Source of the DNA: Bacteroidota bacterium
GTDB lineage: Bacteria; Bacteroidota; Rhodothermia; Rhodothermales; UBA10348
Assembly (NCBI GenBank): GCA_024640835.1
Contig: JAHEEH010000157.1
Span: forward strand, 1-5,607
DNA: 5,607 bases
Direction of reading: 5' to 3'
Below, one piece after another: positions 1-5,607 of this stretch (within the stretch, counting starts at the first letter, position 1; every line of letters starts with the position of its first letter). The notes below the pieces were generated by a model, which saw only the letters and a program-made list of their open reading frames with translations, ran no database searches and was not told the origin of the DNA. The position numbers and the translations under genes are program-made.

Positions 1-1060
1 CGCCTTCACTCTTCGCGGCATGGTGGAGGGCGACCAGGAGCGCGGCCGCCGTCTGGTATCGCGCCGCCGGGTCCTTGTCGAGACACCGACCGACGATTTC
101 GAGAATCTCTTCCGAAACGTCGCTCCGAAGGGATCCGAGCGGCGGCGGGTCCGAATTGACGAGCTCGTACATCATGGCCTCGAGAAACGCACCCTGGAAG
201 GGCCTCTCGCCGGCGAGCATTTCGTACAGTACCACACCGAGTGCCCAGACGTCCGTGCGGGGATCGACCGTCCGGCCCTGCGCCTGCTCGGGAGACATGT
301 AGGCCACCGTGCCGACCCTGCTCTGGGCAGAGGTCAGCTGTGCCGTGTCCTCCGTAATGAGGGCCACGCCAAAGTCGACGAGCTTGACCGTTCCCTCTTT
401 CGTGAGAATGACGTTTGCGGGCTTGATGTCGCGGTGGACGATGCCCTCGCGGTGCGCCCCGGCAAGGCCGTCGGCCATCTGCACGGCAATGGCCAGGGCC
501 TCGTCCGTGCGCAGGGGGCCTCGCCCCATCCGCTCCTTGAGGGTCTCTCCCTCGTAGTAGGCCATCGCGATGTACAGCGCGCCGTCCTTCGTCTCGCCGA
601 TGTCGAAGACCGTGCAGAGGTTGGGGTGCTCCAGGGCATAGGCGGCCTTCGCTTCCTGTACAAAGCGCTTCTTTGCAGCCTCGTCGCGTACGAGGTGTCC
701 CGGCAGGAACTTGAGCGCCGCGAAGCGGCCCATCCTGAGGTGCCGCGCCTTGTACACGACGCCCATCCCGCCGCCGCCGATCCGTTCCAGAATCTCGTAC
801 TGTCCGACCCGCGTGCCCGGAAGAACGTCCTGGGACGAGGTGGCGGGCGGGGGCACGACGCCCTCGGGAAGTACGCTGGACCGGAGACGGTCGAAGAATC
901 GCTCTGCCGGTCGTGACGCTGCAAGAAGCGATCGCAGTTCGAGAGCCTTCTTTTCGTCCTCGCCGGCGATCTTCTCGATCAGAAGCTCCTGCTCCTGCTC
1001 TGTCATTCCGCTGGCGGTGTCGAAGAGTTCGCGCAGGTCGGCGCCTGTTTCGAGGGTCAT
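1..1060 (-). CDS. Hanks-type Ser/Thr protein kinase, C-terminus cut by the window edge
   Basis: Eukaryotic-like protein kinase, 353 residues visible, read from ATG at 1060-1058 and running off the left edge. Residues 1-80 form a mostly helical leader (starts MTLETGADLRELF) of the kind seen before the kinase domain in sigma-linked kinases. The catalytic domain spans about 88-340. It shows the Gly-rich loop IGGGGMGVVYK (94-104), ATP-anchoring Lys117 in AALKFLP, helix-C Glu136, the catalytic loop HRDIKPAN (209-216, Asp211 and Asn216), DFG (229-231), SPE in place of APE (256-258), the DVW motif (Asp270) and the subdomain XI Arg334. All catalytic residues are present, so it should be active. The activation loop (232-253) carries several Thr/Ser residues. 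Family members usually continue into a membrane helix and a TPR or beta-propeller sensor; that part is not visible here. It lies 90 bases after the sigma-factor stop, same strand, probably one operon. No clear ribosome site precedes the ATG. An in-frame TGA at 1106-1108 limits the start, leaving only TTG at 1100-1102 as an alternative. Confidence 0.95.
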   Translation of the reverse strand, partial: MTLETGADLRELFDTASGMTEQEQELLIEKIAGEDEKKALELRSLLAASRPAERFFDRLRSSVLPEGVVPPPATSSQDVLPGTRVGQYEILERIGGGGMGVVYKARHLRMGRFAALKFLPGHLVRDEAAKKRFVQEAKAAYALEHPNLCTVFDIGETKDGALYIAMAYYEGETLKERMGRGPLRTDEALAIAVQMADGLAGAHREGIVHRDIKPANVILTKEGTVKLVDFGVALITEDTAQLTSAQSRVGTVAYMSPEQAQGRTVDPRTDVWALGVVLYEMLAGERPFQGAFLEAMMYELVNSDPPPLGSLRSDVSEEILEIVGRCLDKDPAARYQTAAALLVALHHAAKSEG

Positions 1061-1150
1061 CGGAAACGCTGGACTGGTGACCGGTGGTGGGCCGGATACC
1101 AATAGTCACGCAATCGCGGGGCAAGCGGGACCATCGTGGTCCGACTTTCT

Positions 1151-1792
1151 TCAGGCCCCGGTATTCAGTTCCCGGTACAGCCAGGCCTGTGCCCACGCCC
1201 AATCGCGTTTCACCGTGGTGGGCGAGACGCCCAGCACGACGGCGGTCTCGTTCACCGACAGACCACCGAAGAAGCGGCACTCGACGACACGGGACTCACG
1301 CGGGGCGACGGCAGCGAGGCGATCGAGCGCCCGGTCCAGGCCGAGCAGGGTGTCGAGGTCGCCGTCCGGAATGGCCAGCCTGTCGGCGAGGCCCACGCGG
1401 GTATCGTCGATCGAGGCGTGCGGGATGCCCGATCCCCGCTTGGACGCATTGCGGCGGCGGGCGTGGTCGGTCAGGATATGCCGCATGGCCTTCGCCGCCA
1501 CGCCGAGGAAATGGGAGCGTCCCTCCCAGTCGATCGCCTGTCCGCCGGCGATCTTCAGATACGCCTCGTGGACCAGGGCCGTCGTGCCGAGCGTCGCGTC
1601 GTCCGACCACCGTGATCGCGCCCTCCCGGCCATGTCGCGGAGGGTCGTGTATACCCGGTCGAAGAGCTCGGGGAGCGCCTCGTCGTTGCCCATCCTGGCG
1701 GACTCCAGGAGGAGGGTGATCGTCGACGGGGAGGGCTCTTCCCCTGCACCGTTCGACCGATTTCGGGCGGGTACGGTATTCTGTACGGGCAT
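1151..1792 (-). CDS. ECF-like RNA polymerase sigma factor (Sig-70_X6 / PF07638 type)
   Basis: Predicted alternative sigma factor of 213 residues that would direct RNA polymerase to a dedicated promoter set. Region 2 covers about residues 24-118 and includes TTALVHEAYLKI (70-81) and HFLGVAAKAMRHILTDHARR (94-113), signatures of the subgroup common in Planctomycetes, Acidobacteria, Gemmatimonadota and Rhodothermota. Region 4 covers about 148-209, with a helix-turn-helix at GLSVNETAVVLGVSPTTVKR (177-196) followed by DWAWAQAWLYREL. There is no SnoaL-like or other C-terminal extension. The acidic DAED-type motif that normally precedes (V)(Q/H)E in region 2.2 is absent; the sequence there is LGTTA (68-72). 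No anti-sigma gene is visible, while a kinase gene follows on the same strand. ATG at 1792 is chosen as the only standard start ahead of region 2. The upstream frame is open for about 15 codons without a usable start. An AAGGAG at 1825-1830 lies about 32 bases away, too far to serve this ATG, so initiation may not rely on a strong ribosome site. Confidence 0.93.
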   Translation of the reverse strand: MPVQNTVPARNRSNGAGEEPSPSTITLLLESARMGNDEALPELFDRVYTTLRDMAGRARSRWSDDATLGTTALVHEAYLKIAGGQAIDWEGRSHFLGVAAKAMRHILTDHARRRNASKRGSGIPHASIDDTRVGLADRLAIPDGDLDTLLGLDRALDRLAAVAPRESRVVECRFFGGLSVNETAVVLGVSPTTVKRDWAWAQAWLYRELNTGA

Positions 1793-1853
1793 CGTTCGAT
1801 CACGATACGGGCGTTTGACTACAACTCCTTGCCCGGCAACTCAGTAGAAAGGC

Positions 1854-1870
1854 GTGGGGGAAAACCCCGC
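1854..1870. repeat. Short inverted repeat (hairpin) in divergent intergenic region
   Basis: GTGGGG (1854-1859) pairs with CCCCGC (1865-1870), including one G-U wobble, around a five-base loop GAAAA. It sits about 62 bases upstream of the sigma-factor start. There is no T-run after it on either strand, so it is not a standard terminator. An operator or a leader hairpin is possible; chance is also plausible in GC-rich DNA. Confidence 0.25.
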
Positions 1871-1921
1871 AAGTCGGCGTGGAACGATCTGCGTGAATCC
1901 GCCGACCCTGCCCGCGGGATC

Positions 1922-1936
1922 GCCTCTGCAGGAGGC
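1922..1936. repeat. Short inverted repeat GCCTC-N5-GAGGC
   Basis: Five perfect base pairs (1922-1926 with 1932-1936) flank TGCAG, and a wobble T-G pair can extend the stem. It lies roughly midway between the two divergent genes and has the shape of a small dimer-type operator. The function is unknown and chance cannot be excluded. Confidence 0.2.
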
Positions 1937-2010
1937 CACGGGATGCTTCGCGTACCGTGTCCCCGGCCGGGATCGCAGGGGCCGATCGCGGGCCTCCCCG
2001 GGCGGTGGCG

Positions 2011-2016
2011 TATACT
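2011..2016 (+). promoter_or_regulatory. Candidate -10 box (TATACT) for the exported TPR gene
   Basis: TATACT matches the sigma-70 -10 consensus at five of six bases and stands out in GC-rich surroundings. It lies 30 bases before the ATG at 2047, so a transcript starting about 7 bases downstream would have a leader of roughly 20-25 bases. At 16-18 bases spacing upstream I see only GC-rich sequence with no good TTGACA match, so a -35 element is weak or absent. Confidence 0.4.
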
Positions 2017-2032
2017 CGCGGGACTTTTCGCC

Positions 2033-2036
2033 AAGG
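2033..2036 (+). promoter_or_regulatory. Ribosome binding site deciding the TPR gene start
   Basis: AAGG lies 10 bases before the ATG at 2047. It favours this start over the in-frame GTG at 1957, which would add 30 residues ahead of an otherwise classical signal peptide and would begin upstream of the candidate -10 box. Confidence 0.45.
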
Positions 2037-2046
2037 TCTCCGCCCG

Positions 2047-2844
2047 ATGAGACGCCTGCACTCGATCACGCTCCTCTTCCTGGTCCTGGTCGCGAGTTCC
2101 GCCCGCGCCCAGGAGCTTTCGCTCGCGGCCCTGATGGCGTCGGGCGACGCGGCCTTCGGGGTCCTCGACAACGAAGCGGCGGTCCGCCACTACGAGGCGG
2201 CGCGGTCGGCATCGAACGGCGAGATTCCCTTCGAACTGCTCGCCCGCCTCTCGCGGGTGTACACGGACCATTCCACCGACCTGGTCGCGGCCGGCGAGAG
2301 GAAGCGGGCTGAACAGGCGATGAACCGTGCGCTGGAATACGCCCGGCAACTGGAGGAGGGTCATCCGGAGCGGCCCGAGACCTGGTTCCTGCTCGCCATC
2401 GCTCACGGCAACCTGGCCGAGTTCGCCGGCGGGCGCGGCAAGGTCCGTATTGGCCGCGCGGTGGAACAGTATTGCCTGCGGGCAATCGACGTGGACCCGG
2501 AGTATGCGCCGGGCTACCTGGTGCTCGGGGTGTTCTACCGGGAGGTGGCCGAAGTGAGCTGGCTGCAGCGGCTCTTCGCGAACGCGCTCTTCGGCGGGTT
2601 GCCCCACGGCTCCTACGAGCGATCTGCCGAGATGCTGCGCAAGGCGGTCGAGCTGGATCCGAGCCTGCCGCTGGCCCAGTTCGAGCTGGGTCGCACCCTG
2701 TACCGAAGCGACCAGATGGAAGAAGCTCGGCCGTTCCTGCAGGCCGGAATAGACCTCGAGCCGATGTCGACCGTGGACGTCCGCAACGCCATCGACGCAC
2801 GGACCATGTTGGCGTCGATCGAGGATCGCTCGGACGCCAGGTAA
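2047..2844 (+). CDS. Exported TPR protein resembling the RMDN (FAM82) family
   Basis: Helical-repeat protein of 265 residues, probably a periplasmic or cell-surface scaffold. Residues 1-21 form a Sec signal peptide: MRR, a hydrophobic stretch around ITLLFLVLVAS, and cleavage expected after ARA before QE. It has no lipobox. TPR-like helix pairs are visible at about 26-55 (GDAAFGVLDNEAAVRHYEAA), 62-120, 137-170 (CLRAIDVDPEYAPGYLVLG) and 190-238 (AEMLRKAVELDPSLPLAQFE, then EEARPFLQAGIDLEP). The order of segments, with LLAIAHGNLAEFAGG followed by an LFGGLPHGSYERS motif (181-193) and then a canonical TPR, matches the RMDN family. That family is known from animal microtubule-associated proteins and has bacterial relatives of unknown function. 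RMDN assignment rests on remembered family sequence. Binding partner and role are unknown. It is divergent from the sigma-kinase pair, and 133 bases separate it from the next gene on the same strand, so cotranscription is possible but not shown. Confidence 0.9.
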   Translation: MRRLHSITLLFLVLVASSARAQELSLAALMASGDAAFGVLDNEAAVRHYEAARSASNGEIPFELLARLSRVYTDHSTDLVAAGERKRAEQAMNRALEYARQLEEGHPERPETWFLLAIAHGNLAEFAGGRGKVRIGRAVEQYCLRAIDVDPEYAPGYLVLGVFYREVAEVSWLQRLFANALFGGLPHGSYERSAEMLRKAVELDPSLPLAQFELGRTLYRSDQMEEARPFLQAGIDLEPMSTVDVRNAIDARTMLASIEDRSDAR

Positions 2845-2963
2845 CGGCTCGGCTCGACCGGCCGTGCAGGGCGGAAGCGTGACGGGCCCCGTACTCCCCG
2901 TTCCCGGTCCTCGACGCACCCCGGTTGCGAGTCGTCGCAGGGCGGTTCTCAACGGTCTCCACC

Positions 2964-2970
2964 GGGGGAA
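2964..2970 (+). promoter_or_regulatory. Weak purine-rich ribosome site supporting the start at 2978
   Basis: GGGGGAA ends 7 bases before the ATG at 2978 and is one mismatch from GGAGGA. It is the only Shine-Dalgarno-like stretch before any of the candidate starts of the DUF3047 gene, but it is not strong. Confidence 0.3.
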
Positions 2971-2977
2971 CAACCCC

Positions 2978-3799
2978 ATGGGCGTCCTGTCTCAGCACGC
3001 CGGTACCCGGTCGATGACCACCGCTGTCGATTTGTCTGCATATCCCGAGACCTTCTTGCATGTCCGCAAGCCCGGGGGGCTTCTGCTGCCGCTCGTGATG
3101 CTTTGCGGGCTGCTGTCCGAGCCCCTTCACGTCGTGGCCCAGTCGCGCGCGGAAGGGGCTCCGGCCGTTCCTGAAAGCCAGATCTTCGACGATTTCGAGG
3201 GGTACGAGGCCGGAAGCGTCCCGACCCGGTGGCAGTGGATGACGAGCAAGACGCGCGCACCGCTGACCGCGGACCTGATGACGGCGAGGCGGAGCTTCCT
3301 CGTGCAGGAGGAAGACGGAAACCGCTTTGTCCGGGTCACGGTGGACAATTCCTGGCACAGGATCGTGTTCACGAACGATCCACCCACGAACTGGTCCCTC
3401 GAGGAACAGCCGTGCCTGGAGTGGGACTGGCGAGCCGTGCACCTTCCTGCCGGGGCACGCGAGGACAAGGCGAACGATACCGGGGCAGCCGTCTACGTCT
3501 TCTTCGGGCGCGACTGGCTGGGCCGGCCCCGGAGCATCAAGTACTCGTACAGCTCGGCGCTGCCCGTCGGGACCGAGCTTTCGTTCGGGCCGCTGAAGCT
3601 CGTCGTCGTGTCGTCGGGCGTCGAGGGCAACGACGGGTGGATCCGGGTCCGGAGAAACGTGGCAGAGGACTACCGTCGCCTGTTCGACAAGCGCTCGGTC
3701 GCACGCCCGGATCTCATCGCGCTCTGGAGCGACAGCGATACCACGAAGGACCGGGCGGTCGCGGATTTCGACAACATCGGTACGCACGCGTGCCGGTAG
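2978..3799 (+). CDS. Predicted exported DUF3047 (PF11249) protein
   Basis: Protein of 273 residues from the chosen ATG; the DUF3047 domain covers about 69-268. Family signatures are the opening IFDDFEGYEAGSVPTRWQW (69-87), CLEWDWRAVHLPAG (146-159), NDTGAAVYVFFG (166-177), RRNVAEDYRRLF (225-236) and IALWSDSDTTKDRAVADFDN (247-266). The family is widespread in Gram-negative bacteria and has no established function; a beta-rich fold is likely from the alternating pattern. A hydrophobic segment, LLLPLVMLCGLL (35-46), followed by a VVA-QS cleavage site (52-56) indicates export. The start is uncertain. GTG 2864, ATG 2978, ATG 3014 and TTG 3056 are all in frame. The first two or three leave an unusually long stretch before the signal core, whereas TTG 3056 would give a compact peptide beginning HVRKPGG. 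I chose 2978 for its ribosome-site-like GGGGGAA. The gene ends 80 bases from the convergent peptidase gene. Confidence 0.88.
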   Translation: MGVLSQHAGTRSMTTAVDLSAYPETFLHVRKPGGLLLPLVMLCGLLSEPLHVVAQSRAEGAPAVPESQIFDDFEGYEAGSVPTRWQWMTSKTRAPLTADLMTARRSFLVQEEDGNRFVRVTVDNSWHRIVFTNDPPTNWSLEEQPCLEWDWRAVHLPAGAREDKANDTGAAVYVFFGRDWLGRPRSIKYSYSSALPVGTELSFGPLKLVVVSSGVEGNDGWIRVRRNVAEDYRRLFDKRSVARPDLIALWSDSDTTKDRAVADFDNIGTHACR

Positions 3800-3821
3800 G
3801 ACGCGTCCCGTGACCGACCGG

Positions 3822-3879
3822 CCGGGCAGCGCATGCCGCTTGTCCGGGCGATGACGAGGGGTCCGCTCGGCCTGCCCGG
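3822..3879. terminator. Possible bidirectional stem between convergent genes
   Basis: CCGGGCAG (3822-3829) is complementary to CTGCCCGG (3872-3879), with 42 bases between, in the gap where two convergent genes end. The long loop and the absence of a T-run make this a weak candidate terminator. The right arm abuts the TGA of the peptidase gene. Confidence 0.2.
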
Positions 3880-5607
3880 TCAGCCGGGTGTGTCCTCTCC
3901 GAAAAGCTGACGATAGAGGTAGGCGTACACGAGGGCCTCGCGGTAGGCGCGCTGCTCGTTCGTGACCGCCGCGCCGTGCCCGCCCTCCGTGTTCTCCCAG
4001 TAGAGCACGGGGTGCCCCTGTTCCTCCATCCGTGCGACCATCTTGCGCGCGTGACCCGGATGCACGCGGTCGTCGCGCGTGGAGGTGTTGAAGAAGACGG
4101 TCGGGTATTCGCGGTCCTCGAACACGTTGTGATACGGCGAATACTGCCGGATGTAGGCCCATTCCTCGGGAATGTCCGGATCCCCGTACTCTCCCACCCA
4201 GGACGCGCCGGCCAGGAGCTTGTCGTACCGCTTCATGTCGAGAAGCGGGACGGCGCACACGACGGCATGGTACAGGTCCGGACGCTGCGTGAATGCGACG
4301 CCCACGAGAAGACCCCCGTTCGATCCACCCTCGATGCCCAGCATGTCGGGCGTGGTGATGCCGCGTGCGATGAGGTCCTCGGCGACGGCGGCGAAGTCGT
4401 CGTAGATCCGCTGCCGGTTCTCCTTGAGACCGGCCTGGTGCCACGCCGGCCCGAACTCGCCGCCCCCGCGGAGGTTGGCCAGCACGTACACGCCCCCGCG
4501 CTCGAGCCACGCGGCGCCCATAACGCCGTCGTAGCCGGGCAGTACCGGGATCTCGAAACCGCCGTAGGCGCTCAGCAGGGTCGGGCGAGGCTCATCGAGC
4601 CCGCTGCGCCGGACGACGTAGTACGGAACGCGCGTGCCGTCCCTGGACTCGGCCGCCATCTGCTCGACCACGAGACCGGAGGCGTCGAAGAAAGCAGGTT
4701 CCGAGCGGAGGGCCTCGACGCGCATCCCGTCCACGAGGTACAGGGTGGTCGGCGTGAGAAACCCGGTGTAGTAGAAGAAGAACTGGTCGTCCCAATCGGA
4801 GGTGCTTCCCAGGTAGATCGTCCCGAGCTCGGGGACCTCGATCCGCTCCTCGGTCCAGCCCTCCTCGGTCGGGGTGTAGCCGTACAGTTGGGACTGGACT
4901 TCACGCAGCTGGTTGATGAGCAGGCGCTCCCTCGTCAGGCCCACACCCACCACGGCCGACCGGGCATCCGGCTCGTACACGACCATCAGGTTGTGCTCTC
5001 CGTCCAGGAAGGAGCCCACCTCGGCCGAGAGGACCGCGCCCTGGGGGTAGGCGGTCCCATCGACCTCCCAGTCGGATTTCAGCTGCCAGACGAGGCGCTC
5101 CCTGAAGATGCCCACCACCTGCGCGTCGTCGGGCAGCCCGGCCTTGACCAGTTCCCCGTCCCACCGGATCCAGTACTCGGTCGTGAAGAAGGTCACCGCC
5201 CGGACCACCCCGTCGTAGCGGCCCTCCGGCGTGTGGACCACGAAGGGGAAAACGCCGACGTCGGTCGGCGCGCCTTCGAACAGGGTCGCGGCCGACTCGA
5301 GGGGCTCGCCCCTGCGCCACTCGCGCACGGTGCGGGCGTACCCGGACTCGGTCCGGGTCCCCTCTCCGAAATCGGAGCCGATCATCAGCGTGTTCTCGTC
5401 GATCCAGCCGATATCGGTCTTCGCTTCGGGCGTCTCGAAGCCCCCCTCGACGAAGGCCATCGCGGACGTGTCGAATTCCCGGTCGACGGTCGCGTCGGCG
5501 CCGCCCCGGGAAAGGTGCACCATGCAGTGGACCTGGTCAGGGTACAGGCACGACGCGCCCTTCCATACCCAGTTCTCCCCCTCCGCCTGGCCCAGCGCAT
5601 CCAGGTC
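3880..5607 (-). CDS. S9A prolyl oligopeptidase, N-terminus cut by the window edge
   Basis: Serine peptidase that cleaves short peptides on the carboxyl side of proline. 575 residues are visible; the family is usually about 680-720, so roughly 100-140 are missing on the right. The reading frame is open to the last base, hence the gene begins outside and the ATG at 5523 is internal. The first 300 or so residues are beta-propeller (PF02897), with YARTVREWRRGEPL and NWVWKGASCL typical of the family. The alpha/beta-hydrolase domain (PF00326) follows from about residue 315. Catalytic Ser429 lies in GGSNGG (codon 4323-4321), Asp512 in RDDRVHP (codon 4074-4072) and His544 in EGGHGAA (codon 3978-3976). 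Oxyanion Tyr348 in YGGF, RGGGEFGPAWH (380-390), Arg514 and Trp470 also match porcine POP residues Tyr473, Arg643 and Trp595; the Ser-to-Trp spacing is 41 in both. Trp595 stacks on the substrate proline, so true proline specificity is likely. Location is unknown because any signal peptide is outside the window. Confidence 0.96.
   Translation of the reverse strand, partial: DLDALGQAEGENWVWKGASCLYPDQVHCMVHLSRGGADATVDREFDTSAMAFVEGGFETPEAKTDIGWIDENTLMIGSDFGEGTRTESGYARTVREWRRGEPLESAATLFEGAPTDVGVFPFVVHTPEGRYDGVVRAVTFFTTEYWIRWDGELVKAGLPDDAQVVGIFRERLVWQLKSDWEVDGTAYPQGAVLSAEVGSFLDGEHNLMVVYEPDARSAVVGVGLTRERLLINQLREVQSQLYGYTPTEEGWTEERIEVPELGTIYLGSTSDWDDQFFFYYTGFLTPTTLYLVDGMRVEALRSEPAFFDASGLVVEQMAAESRDGTRVPYYVVRRSGLDEPRPTLLSAYGGFEIPVLPGYDGVMGAAWLERGGVYVLANLRGGGEFGPAWHQAGLKENRQRIYDDFAAVAEDLIARGITTPDMLGIEGGSNGGLLVGVAFTQRPDLYHAVVCAVPLLDMKRYDKLLAGASWVGEYGDPDIPEEWAYIRQYSPYHNVFEDREYPTVFFNTSTRDDRVHPGHARKMVARMEEQGHPVLYWENTEGGHGAAVTNEQRAYREALVYAYLYRQLFGEDTPG

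Larger units (their letters stand above)
1793..2046. promoter_or_regulatory. Divergent intergenic region between sigma-kinase pair and exported TPR gene
   Basis: This 254-base stretch must hold the control elements for transcription leftwards (sigma factor, kinase) and rightwards (TPR gene). I see no convincing open frame in it. It contains a TATACT box close to the rightward gene, two short hairpin-forming sequences (1854-1870 and 1922-1936), and three copies of GATCGC at 1918, 1971 and 1984. The last two copies lie 13 bases apart within a similar GGCC-rich context. I could not identify a clear -35/-10 pair for the leftward sigma gene, which is compatible with use of a non-housekeeping promoter but does not prove it. 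Confidence 0.45.

Noticed and set aside
20..916. Plus-strand open frame of 298 codons opposite the kinase
   Set aside because: Antisense shadow of the kinase codons with no family signature.
1100..1102. TTG as an alternative start for the kinase
   Set aside because: It adds 14 residues rich in Pro with no family similarity and no ribosome site; ATG at 1060 begins the typical leader.
6..1280. Minus-strand open frame of 424 codons overlapping the kinase and the end of the sigma gene
   Set aside because: It is a different reading frame of the same DNA; the true kinase frame gives all Hanks motifs, this one gives Arg/Gly-rich sequence.
1814..1819. TTGACT as a plus-strand -35 box
   Set aside because: No acceptable -10 box lies 16-19 bases downstream, and the nearest plus-strand gene starts more than 220 bases away.
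711..1847. Plus-strand open frame of 378 codons opposite the sigma and kinase genes
   Set aside because: Low-complexity Ser/Arg-rich translation, no domain, and fully antisense to two well-supported genes.
2912..2934. Hairpin CGACGCA...TGCG-AG-TCG between the TPR and DUF3047 genes as a terminator
   Set aside because: The stem is short and bulged and no T-run follows; it may be chance in GC-rich sequence.
2066..4510. Very long minus-strand open frame (about 814 codons) running antisense to the TPR and DUF3047 genes and overlapping the peptidase gene
   Set aside because: It is Arg/Pro/Gly-rich with no recognisable domain and is antisense to genes with clear family motifs; typical of the open third-position frame in GC-rich DNA.
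5521..5523. ATG as the start of the prolyl oligopeptidase
   Set aside because: The frame continues upstream to the window edge with family-like sequence (GENWVWKGASCL), so this methionine is internal.

Overview
The window is GC-rich bacterial DNA with four protein-coding genes plus the intergenic DNA around them. Two of the genes are cut by the window edges. No tRNA, rRNA, CRISPR array, insertion sequence or phage gene is visible. The combination of a Sig-70_X6/PF07638-type ECF sigma factor, a Hanks-type kinase with a long N-terminal helical leader, and an S9A prolyl oligopeptidase suggests a Gemmatimonadota- or Rhodothermota-like organism. Planctomycetes or Acidobacteria remain possible. This is inference from protein style, not a database match.

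Layout. On the minus strand, an ECF-like sigma factor (1792 to 1151) is followed after a 90-base gap by a Ser/Thr protein kinase (1060 to 1), whose C-terminus runs off the left edge. The pair looks like a sigma-kinase operon. A 254-base divergent intergenic region (1793-2046) separates it from two plus-strand genes. The first is an exported TPR protein resembling the RMDN (regulator of microtubule dynamics) family (2047-2844). The second is a predicted exported DUF3047 protein (about 2978-3799). After an 80-base convergent gap, a minus-strand S9A prolyl oligopeptidase (5607 to 3880) ends facing the DUF3047 gene. Its N-terminus lies beyond the right edge.

How the genes may work together. The sigma factor lacks the acidic DAED-type motif of region 2.2 and has a Thr-Thr pair there. 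In the known EcfP-PknT pair of Vibrio, a kinase next to such a sigma factor activates it by phosphorylating that region. The same logic is the most interesting hypothesis here. Whether the divergent exported TPR/DUF3047 genes are targets of the sigma factor cannot be read from sequence alone. The prolyl oligopeptidase is most simply an independent peptide-degradation gene.
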